A stretch of 64,000 nucleotides of DNA from Climacteris rufus (lineage: Eukaryota; Chordata; Aves; Passeriformes; Climacteridae): the NCBI GenBank assembly GCA_013398175.1, contig VZRZ01002176.1:398740-462739 (forward strand). The letters are read 5' to 3'. Under the pieces are notes generated by a model. It had not been told where the DNA came from, made no database searches, and was given only the letters and a program-made list of their open reading frames with translations. Made by a program: the position numbers and the translations under genes. Positions 52,791-64,000 of the stretch are shown here, piece by piece (position 1 is the stretch's first letter; each line of letters opens with the position of its first letter).

Positions 52791-53430
52791 GTGGTCAACA
52801 AAATAGCAGCTATGTCCCCACCAAGGAGCAAGAAGGAAACACAAACTTTTCTAAGTACTGTGGGTTTCTAAAGGATGCAGATTCGAGATTACAGTCAGAT
52901 GGTAAGTCCTCTCAATCAACTGAACCAGAAAAATAATTATTTCAAGCGGGGTCCTGAACAACAACAAGTTTTTGAACAAATTAAACAGGAGACTGCTCAT
53001 GCAGTAGCCCTTGGGTCAGTCAGGAAAGGACAAGATGGGAAAAATTTGCTTTTACTGTAGCCAGGGAGAACAATTCTTCCTGGAGTCTCTGGCAAAACAT
53101 ACCCAGGTAGACTCAAGGATAGCCCCTGAATTTCTGTAGTCAGAGATACAAAAGATCTCAGGCCTGTACACCCCAGCTGAAAAAGAGATACCTGCAGCTT
53201 ATGAAAGGGTTTGAGCTGTCTCAGAAGTGACCAGCACTGGAGCACAGCTTCTTCTGGCACCTCACCTGCCAGTGCTGGGCTGGATGTTTGAAGGCAAAGG
53301 CCCTGCTGCACATCATGCCACTGGTGCTATGTGGAGCAGGTAGGTTGCATTTATCACACAGCAAGCTCAAACAGGAAACCCCAATCACACCAGGATCTTG
53401 GAAGTCAGCATGAACTGGCACAACAACAAA
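52791..53430 (+). pseudogene. ERV-L pol remnant: end of reverse transcriptase and connection region
   Basis: The first frame translates in good agreement with ERV-L pol from 52791, hits an in-frame TAA near 52869, continues in the same frame through DYSQMVSPLNQL and GPEQQQVFEQIKQ, and stops at 53058-53060. Beyond a frame change near 53050 the pol reading resumes in another frame (Trp-Ser-Leu-Trp around 53080, Gly-Trp-Met-Phe around 53280). No YxDD active-site motif is present because the polymerase palm lies outside the retained part. It is clearly inactive. Confidence 0.82.
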
Positions 53431-53510
53431 AATTTCAGACTATCATCACAGGAGGAGAAGGTGACATGCTGAGAAAACCCTAACATATAATCAACTACCA
53501 GAAAATGAAA

Positions 53511-53820
53511 AGCAATACACTTTCTTTACAGGCAGTTCTTGCCATATTGTAGGGATAAATCGAAAATGGAAAGCTGCTGTATGAAATCCTACACAATGAG
53601 CGGCAGAAGCTATTGAGGGACAAGGTAGTCCACGTCAGGGTGCAAAGCTGAAAGCCATCCAGCTGGCTTTAAATATCACTAAAAGAGAGAAATTGCCACT
53701 GCTCCACCTCTACAGTGACTCATGGATGGCAGAAAATCCTCTGGGAGGGTGGCTGGACTGATACAAAAAGGTCAATAGGCAGCACAGAGGGAAACCCATT
53801 CAGACTGCTGAATTGTAGCA
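53511..53820 (+). pseudogene. ERV-L pol remnant: RNase H domain
   Basis: The translation around 53515 reads YTFFTGSSCHIVG, followed by RKWKAAV-stop, then KLKAIQLALN and LLHLYSDSWM near 53640-53730, the RNase H fold pattern of ERV-L pol. The first catalytic aspartate, expected right after the FFT segment, appears to be missing by an in-frame loss. The later acidic position in the YSDSW segment is kept. Stops at about 53586, 53605 and 53760 break the frame. Confidence 0.8.
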
Positions 53821-53929
53821 AGACATCACTGCCTGGGTAGAGAAGTTGGCTGTAAAAATAAATCATGGAGATGTACATGTATCCATGAGTCAGGCTACCA
53901 GAGAACACTGCAACAATGGACAGGGGGAT

Positions 53930-54590
53930 CTGAACTGGCAATATAAGGGTGAATGATTTCTGGCTCAGTGGGCCCATCATGCCTCAGGTCATCAGGGAAG
54001 AGATGTAACATACAGATGGGCTTGTGATCAAGGGGTAGACTTAACCATGGACAGTATGTCCCAGGTTATCCATAACCACAAAACATGGTCTGCAATCAAG
54101 CGGGCCAAGCTGTGGTATGCTGGACTACAGTTGAAATATAAATACAGGGAGGCCTGGCAGACTGATTACACCACACTACCTCAAACCCACCAAGGCAAGT
54201 GCTACATGTTTACCATTGGGGAAACAACCACTGGATAGCCAGAGATGTACCCTGTGCCTCACACCACTGCCTGGAACACCATCCTGGGCCTTGAAAAGCA
54301 AGTCCTGTGGCAACATGGCACCACTGAGAGAACTGAGGGGGACAACAGGCCTCATTTCAAAAATAGTCTCAGACACCTGGGCCAAAGAGTACAGGATTGT
54401 GGGTGCATCCCTATCAAGTACCAGCCTCTCAGCTAATTTAACGGTAAAATGGGCTGTTAAAAACCACATTGAAAGCAACAGGTAGTGGGACCTTCAGACA
54501 CAGGGATCTACACTTAGCAAAGGCCACCTGGTTTAGTTAACACCAGAGGCTCCATCAATGGAGCTGGCCCTGCCTAATCAAAATTTCCAT
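53930..54590 (+). pseudogene. ERV-L pol remnant: integrase domain
   Basis: Integrase is recognisable from HHASGHQGRDVTYRWACDQG (the His-x3-His side of the zinc-binding region, about 53971-54030), LTMDSMSQVIH, KYKYREAWQTDYTTLPQTHQ (first catalytic Asp in TDY) and LGLEKQVLWQHGT, which is followed by a GDNRPHF segment. The two cysteines expected in the zinc region are replaced around 54070-54085 (reads HNHKTW). A stop interrupts the frame at 54236-54238, and a frame change follows. The remains after 54440 are fragmentary. Confidence 0.82.
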
Positions 54591-55112
54591 GTACCACAGA
54601 AGGGGATCAAGTCTCCATGGTGCATCTCAGGAGTATCAGTTTGGATAAAGCAAAGGCAAACCCGCCTGTGAGACTGTTTTTGCTTGAGGACCTGGGTGCA
54701 GTTGATGGGTAATGCAGAGGGACAGGGAAACACAATGTGTACCTGAAGGGGCTTCGATTTTTGGGCAAGAACAGTCTAACAGTGAATTTTATAATACTGA
54801 CTGCTGAATGGCATACAGTGGCAGTATCATAACTACCATGAACAATGAGTATGGACTGCTTCAGATACACCAGTCATAAGCTCCTGGTACAGCCTGCAAC
54901 CACCCAGCAGCACACCAGCCCTCCTGCAGTGGAAGACATCTCAGATGTAAAGAACTTAAAGCCACAGACTAAATGAACTCAACAGACATCTTGGAGGGAC
55001 AGTCATTGACTACTGAAATGATACCTGTGCTTATGTGTATATATATGTATGTATACAGTGGGAAGGCACGGAAGTTGGGCATGACAAATGGTACAGACTA
55101 AGGTGTGGATAA

Positions 55113-55530
55113 TGCCCTGGTTCCAGCCAGACAGGGTTAATTTTTACAGTAGACAAGAGGGGGCACAGCCAGGACCTAGGGATTATTGTATACCGCCTCA
55201 CATCATATTCTGGGGACAGGGAAAGGAATCCCTTCTGCATTGCATTGTGTGGTGACAGTCAGGTATTTGCCAGGCTCCGTGTGGGGAGCACTCACATGTG
55301 AATCGGTCACCTCCCTCACATGCTCTTGTTATTAGTATTATTGCTGCTACTGTTTGATTTCTTATTTCATTGCTGTTTCCAGTAAACTTATCTCAAGCCA
55401 TGATTTTTATCTTTTGTGCTTCCAATTTTTCTCTCCATCCCACCGCAGAGGAGAGGAAAGGAGGGGCAGCGCAATAAGAAAGCAGCACACGGTTTGGAGT
55501 TTTTCAGTAGGAACACTAAATTGGGGAATT
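55113..55530 (+). repeat. 3' LTR of the ERV-L remnant
   Basis: It starts with TGCCCTGGTTCCAGCCAGAC, AGGGTTAATTTT and GAGGGGGCACAGCCAGGACC, then has a T-rich middle (TTATTAGTATTATTGCTGCT) and the segment CTCTCCATCCCACCGCAGAG followed by a purine-rich GAGAGGAAAGGAGGGGC. This succession is typical of avian ERV-L LTRs. The 3' boundary is uncertain because the terminal CA is not clear. No matching 5' LTR was found in the window, so the age of the insertion cannot be estimated from LTR pairs. A CTCF-core-like stretch lies at 55153-55166. Confidence 0.75.
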
Positions 55531-58500
55531 CCATTCCTAAACCTGATTTGGGATGCATCAGCATTGTACCACGGGCTCCCCACATACACATGTAACACCA
55601 AGAGAGATAACTGGAGATAAGTCACTGGTTACAATAAACTGGTGGGAGGCATAACCTGAAACCAGTCAGCAGAAGCTGCTCTTCTCTAAAAGAAACTTAA
55701 AAATCCACATCTGTAAAAAACCCCGCACAAACCAAATTTGTTTCTCAAAACTGAGGGATCATCTTTATTCCATTTTATACTGAAAAACAGAAGTATGATG
55801 AAAGAACAAACAAGATTTGACAAGCTACAGAAACCATTCTTAAGCAATGAATGAAGCTACATTAAATAGGATCTCTGATAATATCAGCTTTATTTTCCTT
55901 TGAGTTGCTACCTTCATGATCAGTTTACCAAGGCACACATACAGACATACTGCCTGAGTTATCTGAAACAAAGTTTCAGACAGGAAGAAAAAAAACCGCA
56001 ACATCACCAAACAACCAAAATCAATCAGCCAGAGAAAATCTGCATTTTTCCAAAGTGCTTACCTTCTTGACATAACCAAAGCTCTAAAAATAGTCACAGA
56101 ACATAAAATCACTTGTTGTGTCTTGAGCTGTTAATTTAACTGCTTATATACTGAGCCTTCTAACAAGAATCATATACTGTTGTTAACCTTGTGAATAACA
56201 CAACCTGAAAATCCACTTAGAATTTAAAAAGTAACACTGGCTGAAAAGTCTCTCTAACATGACTGCTTCAAGTCTTAAAACATTTAATCAAAATATTTAA
56301 AGAAAAGTTGACTTGTTTTTAAAATGAGTAAAACTAGAACACCCTTGTGGGCTTTTGAACAGAAAGGATCCACAGATTTTAAGTGAGTATCCTTTACAAG
56401 CAAGCAAAAATCATACAGCAGTAAAAGAACGAAGAAGGTTGATTTTGACTTGAATAAGCTTAATATGTGGAGAACAACATACTCGCTTTTTTTTCCAAGT
56501 AACTTCACAAGGCAGCTTAGTCTTCCCACATCATTCCACATCTTATGGAGACAAAAGGTTTCAAGTCAGAAAATTAGGGATCATGACAGTGACTAAACAC
56601 TTCAATCAATAAAAACTGTTCGCATTTAGTCCCATTCCAAAGAGTTAACATGCTATGTACAGCTCATGTCTCACCCTTTATCCAAGACACAATGCACCAC
56701 CACTGGGTAATTTTATGGTAAGCCAACCAGTTTCATAGTAGTTGTTGCCTTGAATTACAACTTCAGAATTTTTTTTTTAAATTATAAATCGGTGAAACAG
56801 AGCAGAAGGTCTGAAAAACGCAAAGAAGCTGCATTTTTATCAAGGCAAAAAATGGTTGAAGCAGATAGTATTGGGAACATGTTCTACATTTTTCATATTA
56901 GCTTTTAAAAATCAAACTGCAAGCAGTAGATAAGATTCTTAATTCTTAGCCCAGTATTTCAAATCTCATGATTCCTCAAGATAAAGAATTGGATTACTTA
57001 CATTTTCAAACAATCAGCACAGTTAAAATATACTTCAACTAATGTGTGGGTATTTTTACAAGCTTCATTATGCTTTTTGAAACAAAAGGAACAAAAGTCC
57101 AGAATATACAACAGAGACAAGACGTAAAGCAGCTTCTAGAGTCATTCTTTTGTATCAGGGCTGAAACTGCACAAACTCTTCCTTCAGTGATAACTGTCTC
57201 ACATTTAATACCTGGTGTCTAGTTAAGACTGCAAATACTCTGTTTTGATTACTGAGCTTGTAATGGTCTAAGGATGAAAGTAGAATGTAGGGTCATGTAT
57301 CTTTTACTAAATTTGCTAAAATCAGTGAGCATATGAGGGGGGTGTGAAGGGAGCAGCAGTGTTATATATGTGGTTTCTTAAAACCAGATTGATCACATCA
57401 CTCTGGCACTCCTCTCAAAGTCAGAACACTACAATTTATTACTGTGTTCTGTAGCAAGATTTCATTTTTGCTTTGGATTAAGTCTTTAAACACAGAACTC
57501 TCTTGCAATAGAGCTCATTTTACAGAGCATTTCTATGGAGAAGACACCTTTCCTCCAAGCATTTTCTCACCTACAACACAGGGTTGAAGTATTCCTAACT
57601 TCATGTTTATATAGTTTAATTTCTTCTACAGTACTAGAACAATGTGCTGATAAGAGTGCAAACTCTTTCCCCTGAACACCTGAACTATTCAGCCTCAACA
57701 CTAAGTCATTATTCTGCAGTTATGCCATGAAACTTATAGCAACCTTACTTTCTGAAATGTCATTAGGATTATATTCAATAGTCACAAAAACCTGTAACAT
57801 TTTAATATGTTACATGTTTCACCTTATCTCTTTATTCAGTTCAGTAGAAAATCTGGAGATTATGAAATTTCAGCCTTCAGTAATGTCTTACCCTTCAAAG
57901 TGAAAATATTTCAACATACTTGGAAATACAATGGTCTTGGTATATGCAAATACAAGGGCCAGGGAGGGGTGGAAAAGGAAAAATAAATCTGTAAGTGCAC
58001 AGATTTTATTAAGTATTAATTGCTCTATGCAATATATCCTCAAGCGCACACAGTCAAGAAAGCACACTGTGAAAGTGAGGCCAAATACCCAACAGCTTAA
58101 GTTAATTAATGAGATAATTAGAGGCCCAAAACAGGTTTAATACTAAAATGACTTATAACTGGGGTTCATAAAGGAGTAGTAACATTGATATGTAGCAATC
58201 CTGGCCTTGATCCAAGCAGCTGCCTCTAACCATTATATAAGATAGCCTCTTGTCAAGGATTATTTCAATACAGCAGTGTCAGCTACAGAGGGGACAAGGC
58301 AGCCTTAAGACCAAACACAGACTAAAGTATGAATTTAATGCTACAACATTCTTTGGTTCTGGTTGCAAGTTCCCCATACTGCCCTCCCTCCACCCCTTTT
58401 CCTCCAGATACTGGGTTTATTTCAGACTTGTGGTCCAGTAAGTCAATACCTTACCAGGACAAGTACCCAAAAAAGCCACACAAGGATCCAGTCCTCTCAG

Positions 58501-61500
58501 AGAAAATCAATGATATACAGGCCATACTTCCTTAACTTCTTGACAATGAAGCAGGAGCAGTATACAGTATTAAAGTACTGCTTTTAAGTATGACTTCAAG
58601 AGGAGAAGCCAAATGGGATGGAAAAGCTTCTTTCAGTTAAGGAAACAGCAAATTAATAATTTACAATTAGTGTCTACAAAGTACAAAATGCTGTATTTGT
58701 AAATTGAACAAAAACTTTCAGATCCAAAGCTGGTATGTTCAAAGAAGTTTGCAGAACATCCTTAGTATGTCTCAAACATTTTATGGATGAATCCCTGTTT
58801 TTGTGAGTAACTGGAAGCAATAAAAATGTTTCAGCAAATGTGAAACCCAAGCACATTTTTATCACCAGATTTTAATTTTGGTTTGATTTTCAGAAGTAGG
58901 AGGATACATGCTGAGTCAATTAGAATTTAAAGTTCTGCCTAGCATGAATTCAAAATCTTGAAGTAAGAATATATATTTTAAGTCCCATATACAGGGCAGC
59001 TGAGTATTTCAAATTAGAAAAAGCTGTTCTGATTTTCCATTGTGGTAACAGCACATAATGCATTTTAAATACATACTGAAGTTTTTTGTACTTTTAATAA
59101 CATTCTATGTTCTTAAAACGTTGTAGTCAAATTCTTATCCAGGCCACTAAAAAGAATACCACAGTTATAGTCTGTATTTCTCTAGCCACAGTAATGCGAT
59201 AGCAGTAAATTACAGTAAAATCTGATGTTACATTTAGCTGTACAACACTACTAATTAGACAGCAATTTCAACAATAAATATTTGGTCAAACTCTGCTTTG
59301 TCATCAGTGCAAGCAATTTAAGATGAAACTGATCTTTCAGAGAGTCCACACTTTTTTTTTTAGTCTATTTTTATCTTCTGGTTACTGAACATCTTTTCCT
59401 ACAGAGCAGTTCTCCAGAACTACTGCTTTGCAAACAGAAAGCCACAGAGACAATGTTAGAAGTAAAAGCAAAGATTCAAACCTAGTGGATGACAGCAATC
59501 CACAGTGCTCCTCAAACTGTCCTTAGCTAACCCTACGTTACTATTCAACGGCAAAATCTTCTAAAAATGACCTTACACAGAGCATGCAAGTTTCATGACT
59601 TAGTAACAGCAAGGTAAGGTAGAAGACAGGCTATACCACACCCTTCAGAAAGAAAAAAGGGAGAAGAAACCTAGACAGACAAATAGGAGCATCGTGGTAG
59701 ATACAATATCAAGTAAAACACCCAGTTAACCCCCTAGACATTGACAAAAGTCACCAGTTTTAGAAGAGAGGATCTTCCTGGAATGCTCCTTCAGAACAAC
59801 TCTCTGAAGAGCCATGCTACTATTAATAAAGCACTGCATAGGTGAACAGTAGTACTAGTTATCTCCTTTATTTAAAAAAATCCAACCAACAAAAGAAAGA
59901 AAAAACCAAAGACTACTACCTGCTACAGAGAATCTGCAGAGTCAAACAATTTTTACACAAGAAGCCAACTTCACCAGTCAGGCCTTCAAAGCATCTCATA
60001 CTTGAGTCCAGTCATGAAACATTAAGCCATCAAAGGAAGCTGTGATGTGCAGAGCAAAGGGTAGGCATCTGACATTCTCCTTTACAATACTAACTCACAG
60101 AGTTGCTGTAATGTAGTGTTTGTATAGTGCCACTAAGACATCAGACACTACTGCAGCTGAAACAAACCTTCCCCCCAATCTGTTAAAATAAACAAGTCTC
60201 CATTCTTGCTGAGCTGTCCCTACCTGCAGTACACGCAGGTACTCATACTATACATGGAACACACTCTCCTCATTTCACCAGCCAAACAGAACAGCTATTT
60301 TTGGATTACCCAACAGTAATTAATCAATATTCTGTTGATATGGGCTTCACTTAGTCTGTAAATTTTTACAAAGCTCTCAAAGACAAGGTGGAGTCTATGG
60401 AGGAAATACATTACTAGTAAAATTACCTTCACAGAAGAGTGTACATCACAAACTTCTTAAGTAAAAATATTTACTGTCATCAAAATGTTCTTTCCTATAT
60501 AATATTACAAAACTGACAAGTCAAACCATGTAAGCTTATCATATCAACAGCAAAAATAATTGAGAAGTTGAAACAGAACACAGAATTTTGTGTATTTAGT
60601 AAATTCATACCATGAACCTTCTGACCTAAAAAAAAAAAAAAAAAAAACCACAAATTACCTTTCACTCCAGTAGGAATCTTGAAGATTTGCAGAGTGCAAT
60701 CAACTATGACAACTGGATAACAGCACAGTATCTTCCTTACCTATAAGGGAGTAATTCAGAGTCAAATTATACCAAAAAAATATCCCACAGAATGCATCAG
60801 AAAACCAGCTAAGTGAAACTGAACTGTGCTTAAATTACAAACCTTTTAAAAATGTGAACACTCTTACAAATAGGAAGAGAAAGAAACCGCATACACAGTC
60901 ATTTAACTTGCACTTTGATTTTGTCTCTTAAAAAAACACAACTGCGACAGTTTATTATAAAGTCTAGCACTTAAAGTTAGGTGCAGTCTCTGCTTTTGAA
61001 TTAGAAGGCCAGAAATAACCCCTTAGGATGCAGTTTGATTTCTTGTATAGCCCAGGCTGCAATAATCGCACACTTTCACATCTCCTTTTCTTGCTCCCAT
61101 CCTCTTTCTTGTGTCCAACCATTGTGTGAGTATACAGTGAACAATTTTCCAACATTGCTTTTCTCGGGTTAATTTTGCTTGCAGTGAGGAAGACAGCCCA
61201 CTTTCCCTCTTCTCACTCCCCCCTACTTAAGACCCATTCCAGAATGAAACCACTGTTTGAATTAGTGCATGTTCCTCAGGAAAGCATTCAATCTTGCTTT
61301 AGAAATATGTAATGGCACATATGCTATACATTAAAACCTTTAGTAAAATCACTTTTAACTTACTAAAATTTACACAATGTAAACTAAAATGTAGAAAACT
61401 TCCACTTTCAATAATTAGAGTAATGCTACACATTACAGACAACTATTAAAAATGTAAACCATCCTTCCACCACTGGATACTTTCATAACCACTTATCTGC

Positions 61501-63627
61501 TCTCATTCATATTACACATACATCTATCATTATTTTATTTTGTTCCCTCCCTTTATAATCCTTAAATAGATCTTTTGTACTAAAACATGCCTCCCAGATA
61601 TATGCCAAAAGTAAACACCAATTTAAAAAATAATCTCATAAGTACCAATCACAGAGAAAATGTTTTACCTTATAATATATTTTAAAGTTTATAAACCTAG
61701 GTTGATCTTTTTGAACATCAACTTACAGAGACCTTATGTCCAAATTATTATTTATCACAACCCACAATACCTTCTTTACATGTCTGTACTTCCCAGAACA
61801 CTTTTCCATTGTTCCATTGTCCACCTATGAGCCACATTCCTCGTCCTTAAAGGCATGGCTTGGGAGCTGGTCCCATGAAAAATGAATATTTGCCTATAGT
61901 CACAGTCACAAATGGATTCAGCTCATATTGACTACAAAGAGTAATGCAATTATTCTTCAGGGTACCCTCTCTAAATGAGAGCTGTTCAGTATTATCACTG
62001 AAACCCCATTAAGACATCAACAAGCCAAACTAGCTTCAGATGGTCACCTTTGTTTGCTCCTTCCTTTTAAATTACATCAAAAAGTGATAACAAAACTAAA
62101 AAATTCTCATGAATTGACTACAGTTGCTAGAAAATTATCAGATTAAAAGTAGAACAAAAGATCTATTTCCAAGTGAATGAAGCATGAAAGTTTATTTCAC
62201 ACAGCCTTGGATGTTAAGAAACTTGAACTCCCCCTCTTCTCCACTATCAACACATGTGCAGAGAGAACATGTATATCTTGAAAGCCTTGTCTAGGCCATT
62301 TTAAGTGATATTTTTTACAATGCAAGCTCATCAACCACAGGTACAAACGGCTGATAGGAACTTGGAGGTCCATAACTCTGAAAACACTGAAGGGAAGGTC
62401 ATTTTCTAAGCCCAAAGGTAACCAAACTCAGCAGAATGTTGCAACTCAAGCAAGAGAAAGCAGCTCAACTTCCTACTAAGAGGTCAACACCAGACAGAAA
62501 ACAGCATGGCAAGCAGAAAAGGAAACTTGTTGGAAAGGAGGGGAGCAGTAGCTGAAGCAGAATGCTTCTTTTGCAATACCCTTCCAGGGGCACTCCTGCA
62601 TAACCCAGGGTGCCACAGAAGTCCTGCTGTTCTACAACTGGTTGGCTCTTTAGCTTAGAATTTTTCTACTGTTCAAAACATAACGCCAAGGGATGCAACT
62701 TTTCTTTTAGATAGTCTCTACTGAAGAAGCATTTTCTCATTTCAACCTCTGCAGGACTGGACACATGCAAGTTTATGAGAATTTGCTGAAGGCTAAGTTT
62801 TGCAGAACCTGCTTGTTGCATTTCACTAACACTCTGAAAGCACCCATGCTAGCAGACAGAAAAGGAGCCTGTAAAGCTAAGCAAATCAATACATGTGCTT
62901 TAAAATAAGAGATTACATCATTTTAATTAAAAACGGGTCTTGGACAGCTTTACAAGAAGTAAAAGCATACTAACTGAACTGCTTGCTAGTTATTACTGGT
63001 ATCAAAGCACTTTAACCCAAGTTTACTCTAGCTGGCTACTACTTGTTGTCTGGCAGTGATTTATCTCAGAAGGTGGAAATCATATTCATTAAGCTGACAA
63101 ACCCTCGAACCAACTCCCTTTATGTCAATCAGCCATCCTTCTAGCCATACACATACTATTAACACAAATACTATTAACATCAAAAGGGATTAAGTTCAAT
63201 TCAGTGGAATCTTTACCTGTGGAAAAATGCTAGCACAGTGTTATTTTGAGCACATTTAGACTCCACAGTACTGTAATCAAAGCCTTACAAAAGAACAATA
63301 ATAGGAAAAGAACCCTGGAACTAAATTTATAAAGAACCTTTTTTTCTTTTTAAGGATCTCAGTTCATAATGCTCACAGATCTTGAAAGGGGACTATCTTA
63401 CTTCAAAACAGTAGACACAGAACATTCAGAGGACGAAGGGAAGGGAAATCAGGGATGTAAAATCTTCCTCCATTTCACCCCCTACCTAACTCTTGATAAA
63501 CAGCCTCAGCGCAGAGGCCTATTTAGCTCATTTTTCTCCAGTTGCTAAAAAAAGGAGCTGCCCAAGATGCAAACAGATGAAGTTATCAGAAGAGGAGTGG
63601 TGCTCCAGGAGGAAAAAAAATTAGGAA
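55531..63627 (-). other. EPB41L2: EPB41L2 first intron, promoter-proximal part
   Basis: AT-rich intron between the ERV-L LTR and the CpG island. It holds an A20 run (60628-60647) and nothing else I recognise. An untranslated alternative exon could be hidden here but cannot be shown from sequence alone. Confidence 0.7.
60628..60647 (+). repeat. A20 homopolymer
   Basis: Twenty A after TTCTGACCT. No upstream retrogene was recognised, so this is a simple tract or the tail of an old unrecognised insertion. Confidence 0.85.
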
Positions 63628-64000
63628 ACCGCCTCTCCGCGCGCAGTAGTCACACGACGAGTGCGGGAAAGGCACCGACAGCCATCGGGACAGGTTTTCG
63701 GGGAGAAACACCCCTCTCTTTCTGTCCCCAGAGCCGAGGCGGGCGATTCAAGAGCGCGGAAGGTGCGGGCACGGCCGTGACCGCGGGAGCCCGCACAGCG
63801 CCGGCCGGGGTGCCCCGAGCTGCGGGTCCCGGGGGGACGGGGGTGGCCGGAGGAGGCTGGCACGGCACTGCCCGCGCCGGTAGCCCCGGGAGAGACACTT
63901 GGAACCGAGCGGCCAGGAGAGGCCTCGCACGGCTCGCCCAGCTGGGACCAGTGCCCAAGGCTGCGGGAAAAGGAGGGAGGGAGGAGCCAGCCCCCGAGCC
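63628..64000. promoter_or_regulatory. EPB41L2: CpG island at the right edge, probable EPB41L2 promoter/first-exon region
   Basis: From about 63628 to the end the sequence changes sharply from AT-rich intron to GC-rich DNA with dozens of CpG dinucleotides. It includes a GC box (GGCGGGC at 63738-63744). No other part of the window looks like this. EPB41L2 is transcribed leftward from upstream of 17435, so a CpG island at this position fits its promoter and untranslated first exon. I could not find a strong GTAAG/GTGAG-type donor on the minus strand inside the island, so exon 1 may use a weaker donor or lie beyond 64000. The open frames on the minus strand here (about 63621-63958) are GC-driven and not taken as coding. 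Confidence 0.65.

Larger units (their letters stand above)
52750..55530 (+). mobile_element. Decayed ERV-L-type endogenous retrovirus: 3' half of pol plus 3' LTR
   Basis: A class III (ERV-L-like) provirus remnant lying antisense to EPB41L2. In order it shows the C-terminal part of reverse transcriptase (52791 to about 53430), an RNase H region (about 53511-53820), an integrase region (about 53930-54590), a non-coding 3' segment and one LTR (about 55113-55530). No 5' LTR, gag or protease is visible upstream, so the copy is 5'-truncated by deletion or at insertion. Many in-frame stops and frame changes make it non-functional. No env-like frame lies between integrase and LTR, as is usual for ERV-L. 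The left border is approximate. Confidence 0.88.

Noticed and set aside
54047..54485. Open frames of 63-89 codons
   Set aside because: They are pieces of the decayed ERV-L integrase, not host genes.
63621..63958. Minus-strand frames of 60-102 codons in the CpG island
   Set aside because: They are Pro/Arg/Ala-rich, driven by GC content, overlap in different frames and lack homology; MTTEV is the expected start of the protein.
1..64000. CRISPR arrays, operons, bacterial promoters, tRNA or rRNA genes
   Set aside because: The window is eukaryotic intron sequence. I saw no regularly spaced repeats and no tRNA or rRNA signatures by eye.

Overview
This window comes from a vertebrate nuclear genome, most probably a bird. 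It carries the 5' part of one multi-exon gene on the minus strand, EPB41L2 (protein 4.1G), and almost everything else is intron. The avian assignment rests on six CR1 LINE fragments that end in the usual bird-type 3' tail, a decayed ERV-L provirus with an avian-type LTR, and protein 4.1 exons matching the 4.1G paralogue. The species cannot be told from the sequence.

Layout, read in the direction of the gene (right to left). The right edge (about 63630-64000) is a CpG island and probably marks the EPB41L2 promoter or first exon. A first intron of at least about 46 kb runs from there to 17436. The first coding exon (16963-17435) holds the start codon and 153 codons. A 1,013-bp intron, half filled by a CR1 in sense orientation, leads to the second coding exon (15736-15948, 71 codons). 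A 15-kb intron leads to the third coding exon (558-662, 35 codons). The gene continues beyond the left edge. All visible exon junctions are phase 0. Together the exons encode residues 1-259: the variable headpiece (about 206 residues) and the beginning of the FERM domain (F1 lobe).

The introns hold CR1 fragments (four antisense and two sense to the gene), a 5'-truncated ERV-L pol region with its 3' LTR at about 52750-55530 (antisense to the gene), homopolymer and low-complexity tracts, and long AT-rich stretches in which I recognise nothing. Nearly all open reading frames outside the three exons are chance or retroelement frames.

Points worth a second look are: two isolated CpG clusters inside introns (2341-2487 and 32794-33062), the second with NRF1-like and CRE-like motifs; an AT-rich perfect palindrome with 18-bp arms at 40794-40830; a microsatellite-derived hairpin at 24185-24222; a G-quadruplex motif at 26126-26148; a CTCF-core-like sequence in the ERV-L LTR; and a weak splice acceptor on the phase-0 exon that starts the FERM domain. 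I saw no new multi-gene system, CRISPR array, tRNA or rRNA.
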